NCBI GenBank assembly: GCA_943736015.1
Contig: OX031069.1
Coordinates: forward strand, 18,977,235 to 19,041,234
From: Tridacna crocea
Taxonomy: Eukaryota > Mollusca > Bivalvia > Cardiida > Cardiidae
Length of the DNA: 64,000 bases
Reading direction: 5' to 3'
A program made the translations under genes and the position numbers. Of this stretch, positions 11,201-20,349 are shown piece after piece. How positions within the stretch are numbered: position 1 is the first letter of the stretch; the number at the start of each line of letters is the position of its first letter. The notes beneath the pieces are model-generated. The model made no database searches. It had not been told where the DNA came from and saw only the letters and a list, made by a program, of their open reading frames with translations.

Positions 11201-11399
11201 TTTCGTATTAAAATGTCCGTTTTTTGATCATTTAAGAAAAAAATATATTAAAGAATATTATCGTATAAGACCAAGTACCTATAAACTTTTAGAACTTTTA
11301 AATTCAACAAATAAAAATGAGATTTTCAATTTGGCTAACTATGTGAAAAACGCCCTCTTTGAAAGAACTTCATACACGCATCAATTGACTGCTGATTAA
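8247..11399 (+). CDS. LINE ORF2 protein: endonuclease C-end, reverse transcriptase, zinc motif
   Basis: The open frame runs 1050 codons without a stop. In an active element this protein nicks target DNA and reverse-transcribes the element RNA at the nick. Residues about 70-170 look like the C-terminal part of an exonuclease-endonuclease-phosphatase domain, with AIDYLL at 138-143 and SDH at 164-166. The reverse transcriptase spans about 420-720: YRGI at 480-483, first catalytic Asp D551 in FVDFTKAFDS, KQGEIMSP at 609-616, and FADD at 650-653 giving D652 and D653. A C-x2-C-x9-H-x4-C motif sits at C972, C975, H985, C990. The first 70 residues or so show no LINE similarity and probably come from flanking DNA, so the ATG at 8247 is not a native start. 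With the N-terminal endonuclease half missing, the copy is not autonomous. The intact RT frame suggests a fairly young insertion. Confidence 0.85.
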   Translation: MLFCNIFWCLGCFFKSNPSISFRLPPIISCMFSASEQQIALQNYKINRNISTLYTRQQNTRRLQLLKASTVDFDFFNEYIDEDDYIPDSPSVRASFDSTCNSHGMRLLDLCKSTSLRIVNGRLNKGEYTYISENGASAIDYLLSKSENFRFITDFCISDFNIWSDHSTLSFSLHTNVNRCNLNNDPPLHMFKWDSENKDLFRSGLISILSHLNNITGNLNTRDRSSVDNAVTDFTRAIRDIADPLFCSTIYQRDNRSNICFTDTHIPKNKEWFDDECLIAKTSYMDALHDFNIYKSEYARLKLCTKKKEYKTLLKKKRKQYDNKLIKKIENLRFSKPKQFWRFFKTRKKSLLGNDLQIGDFKNYFSGLWNDISSVKNDLAEYFCENHRFDVYNDYCYSDLDRPISLDELYNGVKTLNRGKAYGPDCLLNEYFIESMDIIGAHVCDIFNCILDSGFFPESWMDGIIVPLFKKGDVNNVHNYRGITLVSCLSKLFTSVLNKRIEKFCNENNTITDAQFAFVKGRSTVDAMFILLSIIQSRLNDKKRLYCSFVDFTKAFDSVYRNALWLKLYKCGIGGKCLRIIKDMYSKVKSCVRLHGGLSDSFEIPVGLKQGEIMSPLLWALFIEDLELFLQGDFNSGIQIDELEIILLLFADDLVIFGNSPKDLQNSLNKLYEYCQTWGLEVNTQKTKVMVFRKKGKILPNECFTYNNIVLENVDHFNYLGTVFSYTGNFCNNQEQITGKALKALNVLLTNCSKYKMKPKILCQLFDSFVGSILSYAAPIWGYTKSKSIERIHMKFCKRILNVRQSTCNAVVYAELGRYPLFINRYVQILKYWFKLKSTENIILKTVYRLSHEQCEKGCRNWVSDVKSMLNEHGFSNIWENPFSVNGKNFVQYFRQRLIDNYTQSCFSLIANASSLQVYKYLKDTLQYELYLDILPPDLRFFITRLRTSSHSLRIQTCRFSENRIPRNERVCLLCTSGETEDEFHFVLKCPFFDHLRKKYIKEYYRIRPSTYKLLELLNSTNKNEIFNLANYVKNALFERTSYTHQLTAD

Positions 11400-11454
11400 G
11401 AGTTCGTCTCTAAAACCAAACACATAATGTTTCCTTTAAAGCATAATTCAGATT

Positions 11455-11512
11455 GTGTGTGTGGGTGTGCGAGTAGGTGTGGGTGTGTGTTTGGATGTGT
11501 GTGTGTGAGGAT
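11455..11512. repeat. GT-rich low-complexity tract in LINE 3' UTR
   Basis: Runs of GTGTGTGTGG and GTGGGTGTG with interruptions, inside the LINE 3' UTR. Confidence 0.8.
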
Positions 11513-11640
11513 AAATTTCTGTTTCCTATCTCTGTTTTCTTTTGTTTTCCATAAATTATTATAGACCTTGACGTTTGACATTTTTCTTTATCATATTTAG
11601 AATGTTGCTATGACTATGTACTCTGTGCTTGTCAATAAAA

Positions 11641-11658
11641 TATCTGTATCTGTATCTG
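11641..11658 (+). repeat. LINE 3' tail, TATCTG repeats
   Basis: Three TATCTG units directly after AATAAAA. Simple-repeat tails in place of poly(A) are known for several LINE clades. Confidence 0.75.
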
Positions 11659-12167
11659 ATCATTGAAATGAGGACCAATCTCTAGTTATTTCCCCTGATT
11701 CTTCTCCAGTACTACATTGGTCCTGAAAAGGGGATTACTTGGATTTTATCCTTGACTTTCTTACACTGAACAGTTACTTTCTTGAGATAATATTGCAAGT
11801 AAATCTAAATAGATCGTTTTACAGATCAATGTATGCGTAGTTCCTGATGATTAAGAGTAGAATTCGAAATGAATTACATGTAGACCTTATACAAACATAA
11901 TAAATCATTGTTATATTTATCGCAACATACCCGAAGAGAACCAAGGATAAAAACAAAGGAACACGCTTTAAAGGACCAATCTGTTATTTAGATACATTTA
12001 GTGTTTATCTGGTAAGGGAGATAATTTAATTCCCAAGAATGCCCCTACCCCCATTGTATTTGAAAGGGCCTTACATTTGTTATGGGAAAAGGTCTGAGAA
12101 AATCTTGGTCACCAACATACCTCCTATTCCTACGATGTTGCCAAACACTGTGTTCCTCCGGTTTATT
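11659..12167. other. No gene seen
   Basis: AT-rich. A weak A-like patch near 12070-12150 (GGGAAAAGGTCTGAG) may be an old family A remnant. Confidence 0.4.
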
Positions 12168-12378
12168 TAGCCATTTACCAAACAATCTTTGATTTTTACG
12201 ACCTAGAGGAAAAAGCCTTCTGAAAACATTGTGCGAAAAGCATTTTCTCCTTTTCCCACCATTTTTTTCTTTTCTACTCTTCCAAGTTGAATTTCCAATT
12301 TTTGGTTCACTTTTATTTTGTTATCTGAAAATGCTTTCAATTTGGACAAGTCTAAAATTTTGTCGTTTGGTAAACACA
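12168..12378 (-). mobile_element. TTAA-A MITE, hairpin half lost (12.2 kb)
   Basis: Left block TAGCCATTTACCAAAC, right block TCGTTTGGTAAACAC. One hairpin arm is truncated (GCGAAAAGCATTTTCTCC). Confidence 0.6.
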
Positions 12379-12424
12379 GGGTTGACAGAATTAATACATC
12401 ATACTCTCTAGCGTCTTCCAGACG

Positions 12425-12608
12425 ATAAATACCACGGTTATCCAATTTGAAAGCATTTGCAGACGACAAAATTGTTATGGCTCAAATGGTAGAATTTGAG
12501 ATTGAAGGGTGGAAAAAATGGCGGGAAATGGAGAAAATGCTTTTGACCAGCATTTACTCCTTTTCCCCCACTTTTTAAAAAAGCTTTCTTCCCAATGATT
12601 GTTAAATG
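12425..12608 (+). mobile_element. TTAA-A MITE, decayed (12.5 kb)
   Basis: Plus-oriented blocks CAATTTGAAAGCATTTGC, GACGACAAAAT and a diverged hairpin GAGAAAATGCTTTTGACC / AGCATTTACTCC. Ends not preserved. Confidence 0.55.
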
Positions 12609-12762
12609 ATACAGTTATGAGTAAAATGATGCGATTCGCAATTGAAACGGAAAAGGTCATTGTGGGAAAAGGAGAGGATGCTCGAGATCAGAGTTTTCCC
12701 CTTTTTCCCACATTTTGTGTTTCAAAAGGCCTCTGCCACAGGGTTGTTAAAGATCGGAAATT
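12609..12762 (+). mobile_element. TTAA-A MITE, decayed (12.7 kb)
   Basis: Directly follows the previous copy. CATTGTGGGAAAAGGAGAGG and CCCTTTTTCCCACATTTTG arms, centre diverged, then AAAAGGCCTCTGCC as in family A right halves. Confidence 0.5.
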
Positions 12763-13099
12763 GCTTATTTTGAAAATCTAAATTCCAATATATAAAGTAA
12801 GATATGATTTTCTTTTTCCGTGACTGAAACCTTTATTCTTGTACTGTAAGAGATTTTTGCATTAAGTTTCTGAAAGCCCGGAACCAGTAACATTGACAAA
12901 ATGGATGCACAGATGTTGCTTGTGTTCAGGGAGCCATTATTGATGTTCTGTACAAACAGGCGCTCATTGGAAATGGTCATAAAAAAGCATAAGTTGTATG
13001 CAGTCACGCTATTGTGCTTGTTTTGTCTGCGTATCTTAGATCGGCCATTTTTCTAGGCTTGTTGGCGTCATCATGTTTGTTTGGAAATTGAACTTTTCT

Positions 13100-13262
13100 T
13101 TTATCCTTTGCCGAATACTGTCATATTTCATGGGGAAGGATGTTTTTGTAAACAGTGTGGAAAAAAGAGAAAATGTTGGTTTCCCGCACTATTTTCTATT
13201 TCTCTCCTTCAAAATACAAATACATTTATTTGAGCCACAGTTGTTCAGTCGATTATTTATAT
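13100..13262. repeat. Old family A remnant (13.1 kb)
   Basis: AACAGTGTGGAAAAAAGAGA followed by TTTTCTATTTCTCTCC and CAAAATACAAATACATTT. Only a weak match. Confidence 0.3.
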
Positions 13263-14197
13263 TCGGCAGGCTGGAAAATGAAATACACCATTACGCTGTT
13301 GAGTAAAAAATACTATTGCGTCATAATATCAGAGTAAAGAAAAACGTAAATAAAAGTATTATTGACTATATTTCGAAAGCAAGAGTATTGTTTATTCACA
13401 TTAGGCCTGCGACAATATTACCGAGACAAGGTGTTCCATATAAGCAACTGATTCGTATTTTTGAAGGAAACCCTGTTTCAGTTATTGATAGATAGAATAC
13501 TACTATTTTCTTATAGTTCCTAATTACCAAAGAGTGAAAAAAAAAAAAATTTAGTGTGTACTTAAGTTTCGGCCAGTAGAATAACGCGAATCTAAAGTTA
13601 AAGAGGTTTCATAAGGAGAAGTTAAACCTTTGTCAAGTTGGCCTTTGTCGCTGGTCTGATTGTCCAAATTATACAAGAATTTGTTTCTGTCCTCCTTATT
13701 GATTCTCCGCAAATTTTACGGTTTTTTTTTTGCAAAAGTTAATTCTAATAAAGATTGATTTAAAGGAGATGAACTGGGTTTCTATCCGGAAATTGCGTTT
13801 GAAGACTTCGATTACTACTACAGAAAAGTTACTCGAGTGTGTGTGTTTAATGAAGGTCATCCTGTTTTCTTAAAAAAAAAAAAAAAAAAGATTGACAGAG
13901 GTTTTATTTTCCTTCCTATCTCATTTTCAGTTGATATGAAGAGGAAAAAATGTGGTCTTTACGAGTTCTTTTTCGTTAACCATTACTTTGTTTCAATTTT
14001 TCGCTTTCGTCTCTATTTCTACAAGCCTTGCTTCGTTCCGTTCCTCCGTTTCTATTCAGTGAGCTGATGCAATATTTTTCTGTAATCAGTTACCATTGTT
14101 GTTATTGTTATTATTTATGTTAATTTGTAAAAGTGGTACATTACTATAATATTTTATCAATAAATTTTACAAAAATCAAAACAAAATCTGTATTAAC
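13263..14197. other. No gene seen
   Basis: AT-rich with poly(A) runs near 13540 and 13872. The 76-codon frame at 13837 lies across the A-run and has no recognisable content. Confidence 0.45.
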
Positions 14198-14410
14198 GTA
14201 GTGGACCCCTAATAGAAAACAGCTATTTCCATAATAATATTATCCTACAAAATTTGCTATGATTAAAAAAAAAGTGTTATTGTACTGCTTTAACCAAGCC
14301 ACTTTTCCCTTTTTGTCTTTTCTAGAATGATCATTTATAAAACAAAAAACTGCTACATTTTCATTACAAAGATAGGTAGGAATTACCTCCCTTTTCTGGA
14401 AACTAACAAA
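14198..14410 (-). repeat. Dispersed repeat J, copy 1
   Basis: The reverse complement aligns with 50088-50307: CATAGCAAATTTTGTAGG, then AGCTGTTTTC and AGGGGTCCACTAC at the 3' end, with AAGTGGCTTGGTTAAAG inside. No TIRs or frame seen. A further end fragment (AGGGGTCTACTACCTTAAAG) is at 14758-14777. Confidence 0.6.
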
Positions 14411-14529
14411 ACTATCTACAAATAATTTCAAGATAGGCATAAAGAAATTTCTGGTCGGTTAAAAATGTGCAAAAGTATTATACTTGTTTAAATCCGTATT
14501 TATCAACTATAAAGAAAACTTTATGCGTT

Positions 14530-14752
14530 GCAGCACTAGAGGTGTCAGGGTAGACTGGTGTCAGTCCGTTAAATACAGTCTTTTCAGTAAAACAAAATCA
14601 TCAAGTAAAACTGTAAAACGAAAACTCTGTGTTCTCAATGTTCTCAATGTTCTGATGTCTGTATTTCAGAAGAAGGGCAAGTAACAACACATGTTTCTGT
14701 GACTTTGCTGTAGTTGTGTACCTTGTTTATTAGAATGGCTTAAATGCAGGGC
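14530..14752 (+). repeat. Dispersed repeat K, copy 1
   Basis: About 210 bp align with 33954-34150: TAGACTGGTGTCAGT, AACAAAATCATCAAGTAAAA, TCTGTATTTCAGAAGAAGGG, then TGTTTATTAGAATG. TCTGTATTTCAG is a good 3' splice-site look-alike. The ORF before it is short. Either an unclassified element or a duplicated gene fragment. Confidence 0.5.
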
Positions 14753-14876
14753 TAGTATCAGGGGTCTACTACCTTAAAGTCCTTCTTGGCCTTAAATTGT
14801 TTGCTCTTTACACCAAAGACTGATGTCTCAACGACTCTGAAAATGAAGGTTTTTGAAAAAAAAAAAAAAAATGTCG

Positions 14877-15105
14877 TTAGCCCTTTACCAAACAACAACA
14901 TTTTAGACTGGTCTAAATTGAAAGCACTTGCAGACAACAAAATTAACATAATTCTAAAATTGAAATTTGTTTATAGCAGGGTATAAAACATTGTAGGAAA
15001 AGGAGAAAATGCTGGTTACCAGCATTTTCTCCTTTTCCCACAATGTTTTCAAAAGGCGTCTATCGCAGGATCGTAAAAACCAGGGATTGTTTGGTAAAGG
15101 GTTAA
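14877..15105 (+). mobile_element. TTAA-A palindromic MITE (15.0 kb)
   Basis: Complete plus copy. Left TTAGCCCTTTACCAAAC, right TTGGTAAAGGGTTAA. Long, near-perfect central palindrome at about 14990-15050. Confidence 0.85.
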
Positions 15106-15240
15106 AGAAGAAAATGTGGTTTACTATACTGTTTTCTACTGGACCAGAGACAAACCTACCATTTTTGCAACTGTTGTCTTTTCAATTTGAACCATTTCAT
15201 CCTTTTGCAAAGAGGTAATGCCATTTTTACTCTTTTTAAA

Positions 15241-15776
15241 CCTATACACATCTTCGCAAGCCAAGGATACCAAGGTAGTACCCTTGGTCGCTCGCCTCTT
15301 TAAAAATCGAAGCTGCGCCATCCCATCGGGCCCAATCAAACCATCCGTAATAAAAAATCTTTCGCAAAACAGAAAACAATAATGGTGGCGCCCGTAAAAA
15401 ACGAAAGTTGTCGTGTTTGTCACGAAAATTTGCCAAAAAAGAGTAGACGATCGGTATTTAATGAGTTTTTTTTTTTTATAGTATACGATCAATTATGTGA
15501 AATTTTAGGACGGGTTCCACAGCCAAATGATTGCGAATCATCGTAAGTCTGTTCGTCTTGTTTTTGATTGGATGAAAATGAAAGCGCAGCCATATTTGAT
15601 GCATAGCCTAACAAATTTTGATTCGTCAGAAATAACATCAGCAAAGGTTACGCAACTCGTGATAAACGATAGGTGGCGCAGCGAAAGTTTCGATTTTTAA
15701 AGAGGCGAGCGGCCAAGGGTACGTCACGAACAAAGTGGAGTTAGTATCCTTGTCTTGCGAAGATGATCTATACAAG
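15241..15776. mobile_element. Foldback element N with ~90-bp inverted ends
   Basis: Left arm 15241-15323 and right arm 15670-15776 are inverted copies: CATCTTCGCAAGCCAAGGAT at left against ATCCTTGTCTTGCGAAGATG at right, and CTCGCCTCTTTAAAAATCGA against TCGATTTTTAAAGAGGCGAG. The 350-bp interior has short inverted pieces and no supported frame. Probably non-autonomous; superfamily unknown. Confidence 0.7.
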
Positions 15777-15777
15777 G

Positions 15778-16017
15778 CCTACAACACGCCAGAAAGGGCA
15801 TTCGGATATTTGCGTAAAGTGTCGTCTCGGCAAACTTATCCGAAACGACACTTTCTGTTTTTATGTAATTTTCTGTTTTGCGCAAGTCTAATGTTCCACA
15901 AAATCAATTGCAAGCGTAAAGTGCCGTCTCGGATTAGCCTGCGAGGACTCCGCAGGCTGATCCGAGACAAAACTTTACGCAAATGTCCAAATGCCGTTTT
16001 TCACGTGTTGCAAGCCA
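15778..16017 (+). mobile_element. Family C element, copy 2
   Basis: Ends CTACAACACGCCAGAAAGGG and TTTTTCACGTGTTGCAAGC. Two palindromes, the first partly deleted (CGTCTCGGCAAACTTATCCG), the second intact around CAGCCTGCG / CCGCAGGCTG with one arm base-swapped. Abuts foldback N. Confidence 0.7.
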
Positions 16018-16159
16018 CAGAGATTCAAGGCAAGATTCTATAATTCCTCTACAACACTAACAGCTCGGTTATTGGTCTGGTTCAAAGAGAAAAGCGTAAA
16101 ATCGTTATGACAAAAGCAGATCTTTAAAGTACTACTGTCTGTGACATTTGTTTTATAAG

Positions 16160-16428
16160 TGGCCTGCAACATGAGAAAAGGGGCTTTTGGGACATTTGCG
16201 TAAAGTATCGTCTCGGATCAGCCTGCGCAGTCCGCGCAGGCTAATCCGAGACGACACCTTACGTCAACATTAATTGTTGTCCTATACAGGAGACTTGCGT
16301 GAAACAGAAAATTACACTTGATCGGGAAAATATGGTCTCGGATCAGCCTCTGTAGACTGGCCAGGCTGATCTGGGACAACACTTTACGCGAGTGTCCGAA
16401 TGCCCCTTTTTCGCGCGTAGCAGGCTTT
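16160..16428 (+). mobile_element. Family C element, copy 3
   Basis: Complete two-palindrome copy. Ends GCCTGCAACATGAGAAAAGG and TTTTTCGCGCGTAGCAGGC. First palindrome GTCTCGGATCAGCCTGCGCA with matching arm, second diverged (CTGTAGACTGGCCAGG). Confidence 0.8.
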
Positions 16429-16671
16429 TGTCATCCTTTCGGATGTAGAGCCGCTCCGCCGAGGTCGAACAGAGTTCTTATTGCCAGTCCGTACAAGTGT
16501 ATCTGACATACTTAGCGGTCGAAAGGGGCCTACTTCAATCGCCTATTTTTCCACTGGCTTTTTACGTCCTTTTTCACAGTACGGAAGTTACTAGTATGTC
16601 TCCTTCATTGTTTGCCAGTTATCATCAGTCCTTTCCTTTATTAATACCATCATTGTTTATGTCGAAAAGCA

Positions 16672-16943
16672 GCCAGTAGCTTAAAAGGAAAAATTGTGCA
16701 GAGTGCTTGTAAAAGAGACTCCAGGAAGGCATTGATAGGTGCATTGGCCATCTCGAAATAACTGAAATGATGTTGAAACCGGCATTAAACATCAATTAAT
16801 CAATCAATCAATCAATCAACGAAGTAATCAGTCAACCAAGTAATCAATCAATCAATCAATCAAATAACTGACATGACATTGAAAACGGCATTAAACATCA
16901 ATTAATCAATCAACCAATCAACCAAGTAATCAGTCAACCAAGT

Positions 16944-16982
<39 letters not shown>

Positions 16983-17085
16983 TAACTGACATGACATTGA
17001 AAACGGCATTAAACATCAATTAATCAATCAATCGATCAACCAAGTAATCAGTCAATCAGTCAATCAATCAATCAATCAGTTACCA
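16672..17085 (+). mobile_element. SINE-M copy 2 with amplified (AATC)n tail
   Basis: 5'-truncated SINE body (AGACTCCAGGAAGGCATTGA, TAGGTGCATTGGCC, ATAACTGAAATGATG, GGCATTAAACATCAATT). It is followed by three cycles in which CTGACATGACATTGAAAACG plus AAACATCAATTAATCAATC alternate with AATC/AAGT arrays. The 3' end and tail have been tandemly duplicated as a unit of about 110-120 bp. A further SINE-M-like scrap is at 17100-17160. Confidence 0.7.
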
Positions 17086-17427
17086 ATACCAGGCTATTGG
17101 GTGTTTAAGAAGCACTGGTAACTCTTGGATAGGTCCACTGACCGTTGTGTCATTCTAGCAATATACGATGACGTTGTTAATCACAAAATCGAAACACCGT
17201 TAGATCGTTAGCCCTACTGACACCTAAAGTTATACTCGACGAGACTGCCATAAATTAACCTTCTTGCCGCCATGAGCGAACACTGGGACATTTTTTGTCG
17301 GTATGGATCAAAATCAGACCGCATAGAACAAGCAGTATGATCTTAGATTCATGTCGTTCGACTTTATAATAAAACTCCTTCGATTGTTCAGTGAACTGTA
17401 CTTTCAGCTGTCGAAAGGGGGCGACTG

Positions 17428-17662
17428 TTAACCCTTTACCACACAATGCCGACTTTTGACGCTCCTGGAAAAGAACTTAGAAGCATTTGAAAGCATTGTG
17501 GGAAAAGAAGAAAATACCGGTAACCAGTATTTTCTCCTTTTCCCACAATGTTTTCTACCCCATCAAAGAAAATTTGCACCATTTGAGCCACATTGAAATT
17601 GTCGTCTGCAAATGCTTTCAACTTGGAAAAGGTTAAAACTTTGTCGTCTAGTAAAGGGTTGA
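17428..17662 (-). mobile_element. TTAA-A palindromic MITE (17.5 kb)
   Basis: Left TTAACCCTTTACCACAC, right CTAGTAAAGGGTTGA. Hairpin ATACCGGTAACCAGTAT carries a near-compensatory change relative to the ATGCTGG consensus. Confidence 0.8.
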
Positions 17663-18252
17663 CCTCTATCCTGCTAAATAAATAAAACAAGTTGACTTCT
17701 TTACTAAAGAAGCCAAGAGAGGTCAGCATCAGTGTTTTCAAATGGTTTATTAGCTTTTCATTTCAATATAGTTTGGTACATGTCAACAAACAGGTAAAAA
17801 AGTCGCCGCGTGGAAACCTCATTATGCTTTGCATGACGGGCATTTGACGTTCTTGCCGCGTCTTGTCGCATAATCTTGTACAGCGATATTCTTTCTCTTT
17901 TTAAACGAAATTCTTATTATTTTTCTTCTGCTTAGATTTATTTGTTTAATGTAAAATTACAATTATTTGAGAGGTCATTTGCAACCATGGCAAGTTAATA
18001 TAACTATTTCTTTCTGAAATTCGTCATATAGAAATAATCAAGGTCTATTTCCTGTTTCGGTTTTCTTTATTTCCTTTATTTACAAAACCATAACGGAACA
18101 TACTGTCTATCAAAACAATTTCACAAGAAAAAAAGATTTTAGACAGCAAATTCTGTGGCAGTCTGCCTTTTAAACCCACCACTGTTGGAGAGGTTTGATG
18201 AAATTTTCAATTCGATAATAAAAACTTAACTTTCAAATGGCGCATTTTTTCT
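17663..18252. other. No gene seen
   Basis: AT-rich, no supported frame or repeat. Confidence 0.45.
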
Positions 18253-18481
18253 TTAACCCTTTACCCCATAAGACATTCCTATGGCATCTCTGATTGACCC
18301 TATATAACAGGAAGGATGAAGCCGTATCTTATGTGTAAATGACACCTTTTGATAGGCTAGAAAACATTGTGACAAAAGGTGAAATTACTCGTCACGAGCA
18401 ACTTCACCTTTTGCCACAATGTTTTCCAAAGGCTCCTACAAGCAATGTGTAGATATGAGTATCTATGGAGTAAAGGGTAAA
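18253..18481 (+). mobile_element. TTAA-B palindromic MITE, copy 2
   Basis: Left TTAACCCTTTACCCCATA, right GGAGTAAAGGGTAA. Hairpin CATTGTGACAAAAGGTGAAA with GAAACTTCACC-type opposite arm around ACTCGTCACGAGC. Inverted relative to copy 1 by its flanking blocks. Confidence 0.8.
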
Positions 18482-19412
18482 TTGGGTAGTAAATATTGTG
18501 GGAACAATATCACAGAATTTCAAACGGTAAAGGTCCAAGATCTGACTGCATGCTCTCAGCGGTTGGATCCTAACTTACGCTGCTAGCATTAAACACACAG
18601 AAATGACATTATTTTCGTCAGCGTTAAATTTGAATCATTTTACTCGGTATTAATTCTATTCTAATTAATTATTTATAGCCTAGCAATATTGTGTAGTTGG
18701 TGGAGTTATTTACAACAGCGGGTACGGTTTGCTATGGTCATGACTCTTTGTTACTAATCTTAGATGATGAAATCGAATATGCTACTTTTTGCGTGCAGAT
18801 CTTGATAACAGACGATGAAAATTGCTACTAGGACAAAAAATCGAACTTTCCCTTTTCATTTTTAGAACGGCAATGGAGAAAGCTCTCAAGGTTCCAGTAA
18901 ACAGCATTGAAAATGTTGAAAACTTTGGTGGTGCAGCAAGGTTGACAAAGATTCTAACATATCGCTTTACAACACAAGTTTCTTCTCTTTATCTTTTGGG
19001 TTAGATATCTTTATTTGTGTTTACCACAAAGAGGAATATTGTTCATCCAGCCATCTAATTGGCTAAAACAGAATGTCTCAGCCAACCATATGGTTTATTT
19101 TGAAATTAAGACGTAGAAATGAATTAAGCTTTGCTTGTGAATAAGGCCCCAGGCTTTCTTTGACAGTCTTTTATATTCTATTAATTTATTGCAGTGGATT
19201 TACATTCAGATATAACATTTCTTTATGATATAGACATGGACAATCTTTACTGAGGCAAACCAATACAGGTCATAGTCATAAATACATAAAATACATAATT
19301 ACATAAAGGTTATTTGTTTTTTTCAGTGAAAGATCGAAATTTATTTTATCGAATGGACACCATCGGTAATATTTTCACGAGTGGCGCAGCCCAAATATTC
19401 TATTTCATGCTT
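18482..19412. other. No supported gene
   Basis: AT-rich. A 60-codon frame at 18822-19004 follows a splice-acceptor-like TTCATTTTTAG; see rejected items. Confidence 0.4.
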
Positions 19413-19680
19413 TTAACCCTTTCTGGGAGGAGCTTTATCAAAATCAGTACTGCTCTTTTCCGTTAGTCCCTTTGGCGTACCCCTCTCGCATAGCAACGCT
19501 TTACAATATTACGTCAAGCGCGAGAAATGTAAGGTAAATGACGTCATATTTCCATCTGGTTGTAAGTCACGCGCATTTAACCTAGGCGGTAATCGGTATT
19601 TTCATTGGTGTAAGATCGAAAAATATTTTTATTGTTATTATTCGACATACTACCTGAAAGCATGAAATAAATATACACGT
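19413..19680 (+). mobile_element. TTAA-G repeat, copy 2
   Basis: Begins TTAACCCTTTCTGGGAGG. Conserved blocks with copy 1: GCGAGAAATGT, GTAAATGACGTCATAT, CCATCTGGTTGT, GTCACGCGCA, ATCGAAAAATATTTTTA. The right end is not found, so it may belong to a longer element extending to about 20.1 kb. Confidence 0.6.
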
Positions 19681-19856
19681 AACAGTTATCAAAATTTGTA
19701 GACATTCTCCCTGGAAGAAAGCAAACGTATTTAAATCGTATTAATGGCTACTAACGATGACCTATTCATAATGAAAACTAAACTGTGCCACTGATAACTA
19801 TTTTGTTGTTTTTCTCGTTTAACGGTAGGTAACTGGCAGCCTATTTTCGGTCTTTC

Positions 19857-20124
19857 TTTACGGGAAACACAACGGGTCCCAGTTAAGGTTATCTATCGTG
19901 CTTTTGCACACGTCCGTCAGGAAGTCTAAACGACGTCTTTTCGTTCGATGGATGGAGAAAGCATGATCCCCGGTCATGCTGCACCGAACAAGTTGCTTAA
20001 TTCTCAATACCGTCCAATGAGCGGCGCCGTAATGATCCTGATCACATAGCACCAAATAAGTTGCTGCCTGGTACATCGGTACCGTCCAATGAGCACGGCG
20101 CCTTAATGTCGCAAGGCTTGTCAA
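19857..20124 (-). repeat. Local duplication with two CCAAT boxes; unrecognised 88-codon frame
   Basis: About 55-60 bp occur twice in direct order (19981-20035 and 20047-20108). Shared blocks are AAGTTGCT, ACCGTCCAATGAGC and GGCGCC followed by TAATG. GC content exceeds the surroundings. An 88-codon minus frame (19858-20124) spans both copies, giving AHWTV twice. I do not recognise the protein. The repeated CCAAT with GGCGCC would also fit promoter-type sequence. Confidence 0.4.
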
Positions 20125-20349
20125 GGCTGAGATTTCTTCGTGTAAATTGTTTAGGAAGACAAATGAGAAGCGGCGTCTCGGGGTTCAGTTCACAGAATTG
20201 AATATGTTGACTGGTTCTATCGAGGTTGACAAAAAAATTGTTGCCACGTTACAACTCAGGTCTGTGCAAACCACAGTCAATTTCACACCTTTTATGCTGC
20301 ATTTATTAGAAAGTATATAGATAGAACTCCGACTTTTCTTTGGGAAGCA

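Larger units (their letters stand above)
8455..11658 (+). mobile_element. Non-LTR retrotransposon (LINE), 5'-truncated
   Basis: The element covers the end of an endonuclease domain, a full reverse transcriptase and a C-terminal CCHC motif, then about 240 bp of 3' UTR. It ends in AATAAAA followed by a TATCTG repeat tail (11641-11658) instead of plain poly(A). The 5' boundary is inferred from where protein similarity fades, near 8455. 5' truncation is usual for target-primed reverse transcription. The clade is not assigned; the endonuclease-RT-CCHC order fits the Jockey/CR1/L2 side of the LINE tree. No target duplication was identified. Confidence 0.85.

Noticed and set aside
18822-19004. Possible exon TAMEKALKVPVNSIENVENF after a TTCATTTTTAG acceptor
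   Set aside because: The acceptor and a weak donor (AAG then GTTGAC) can be drawn, but no partner exon or recognised domain supports it.
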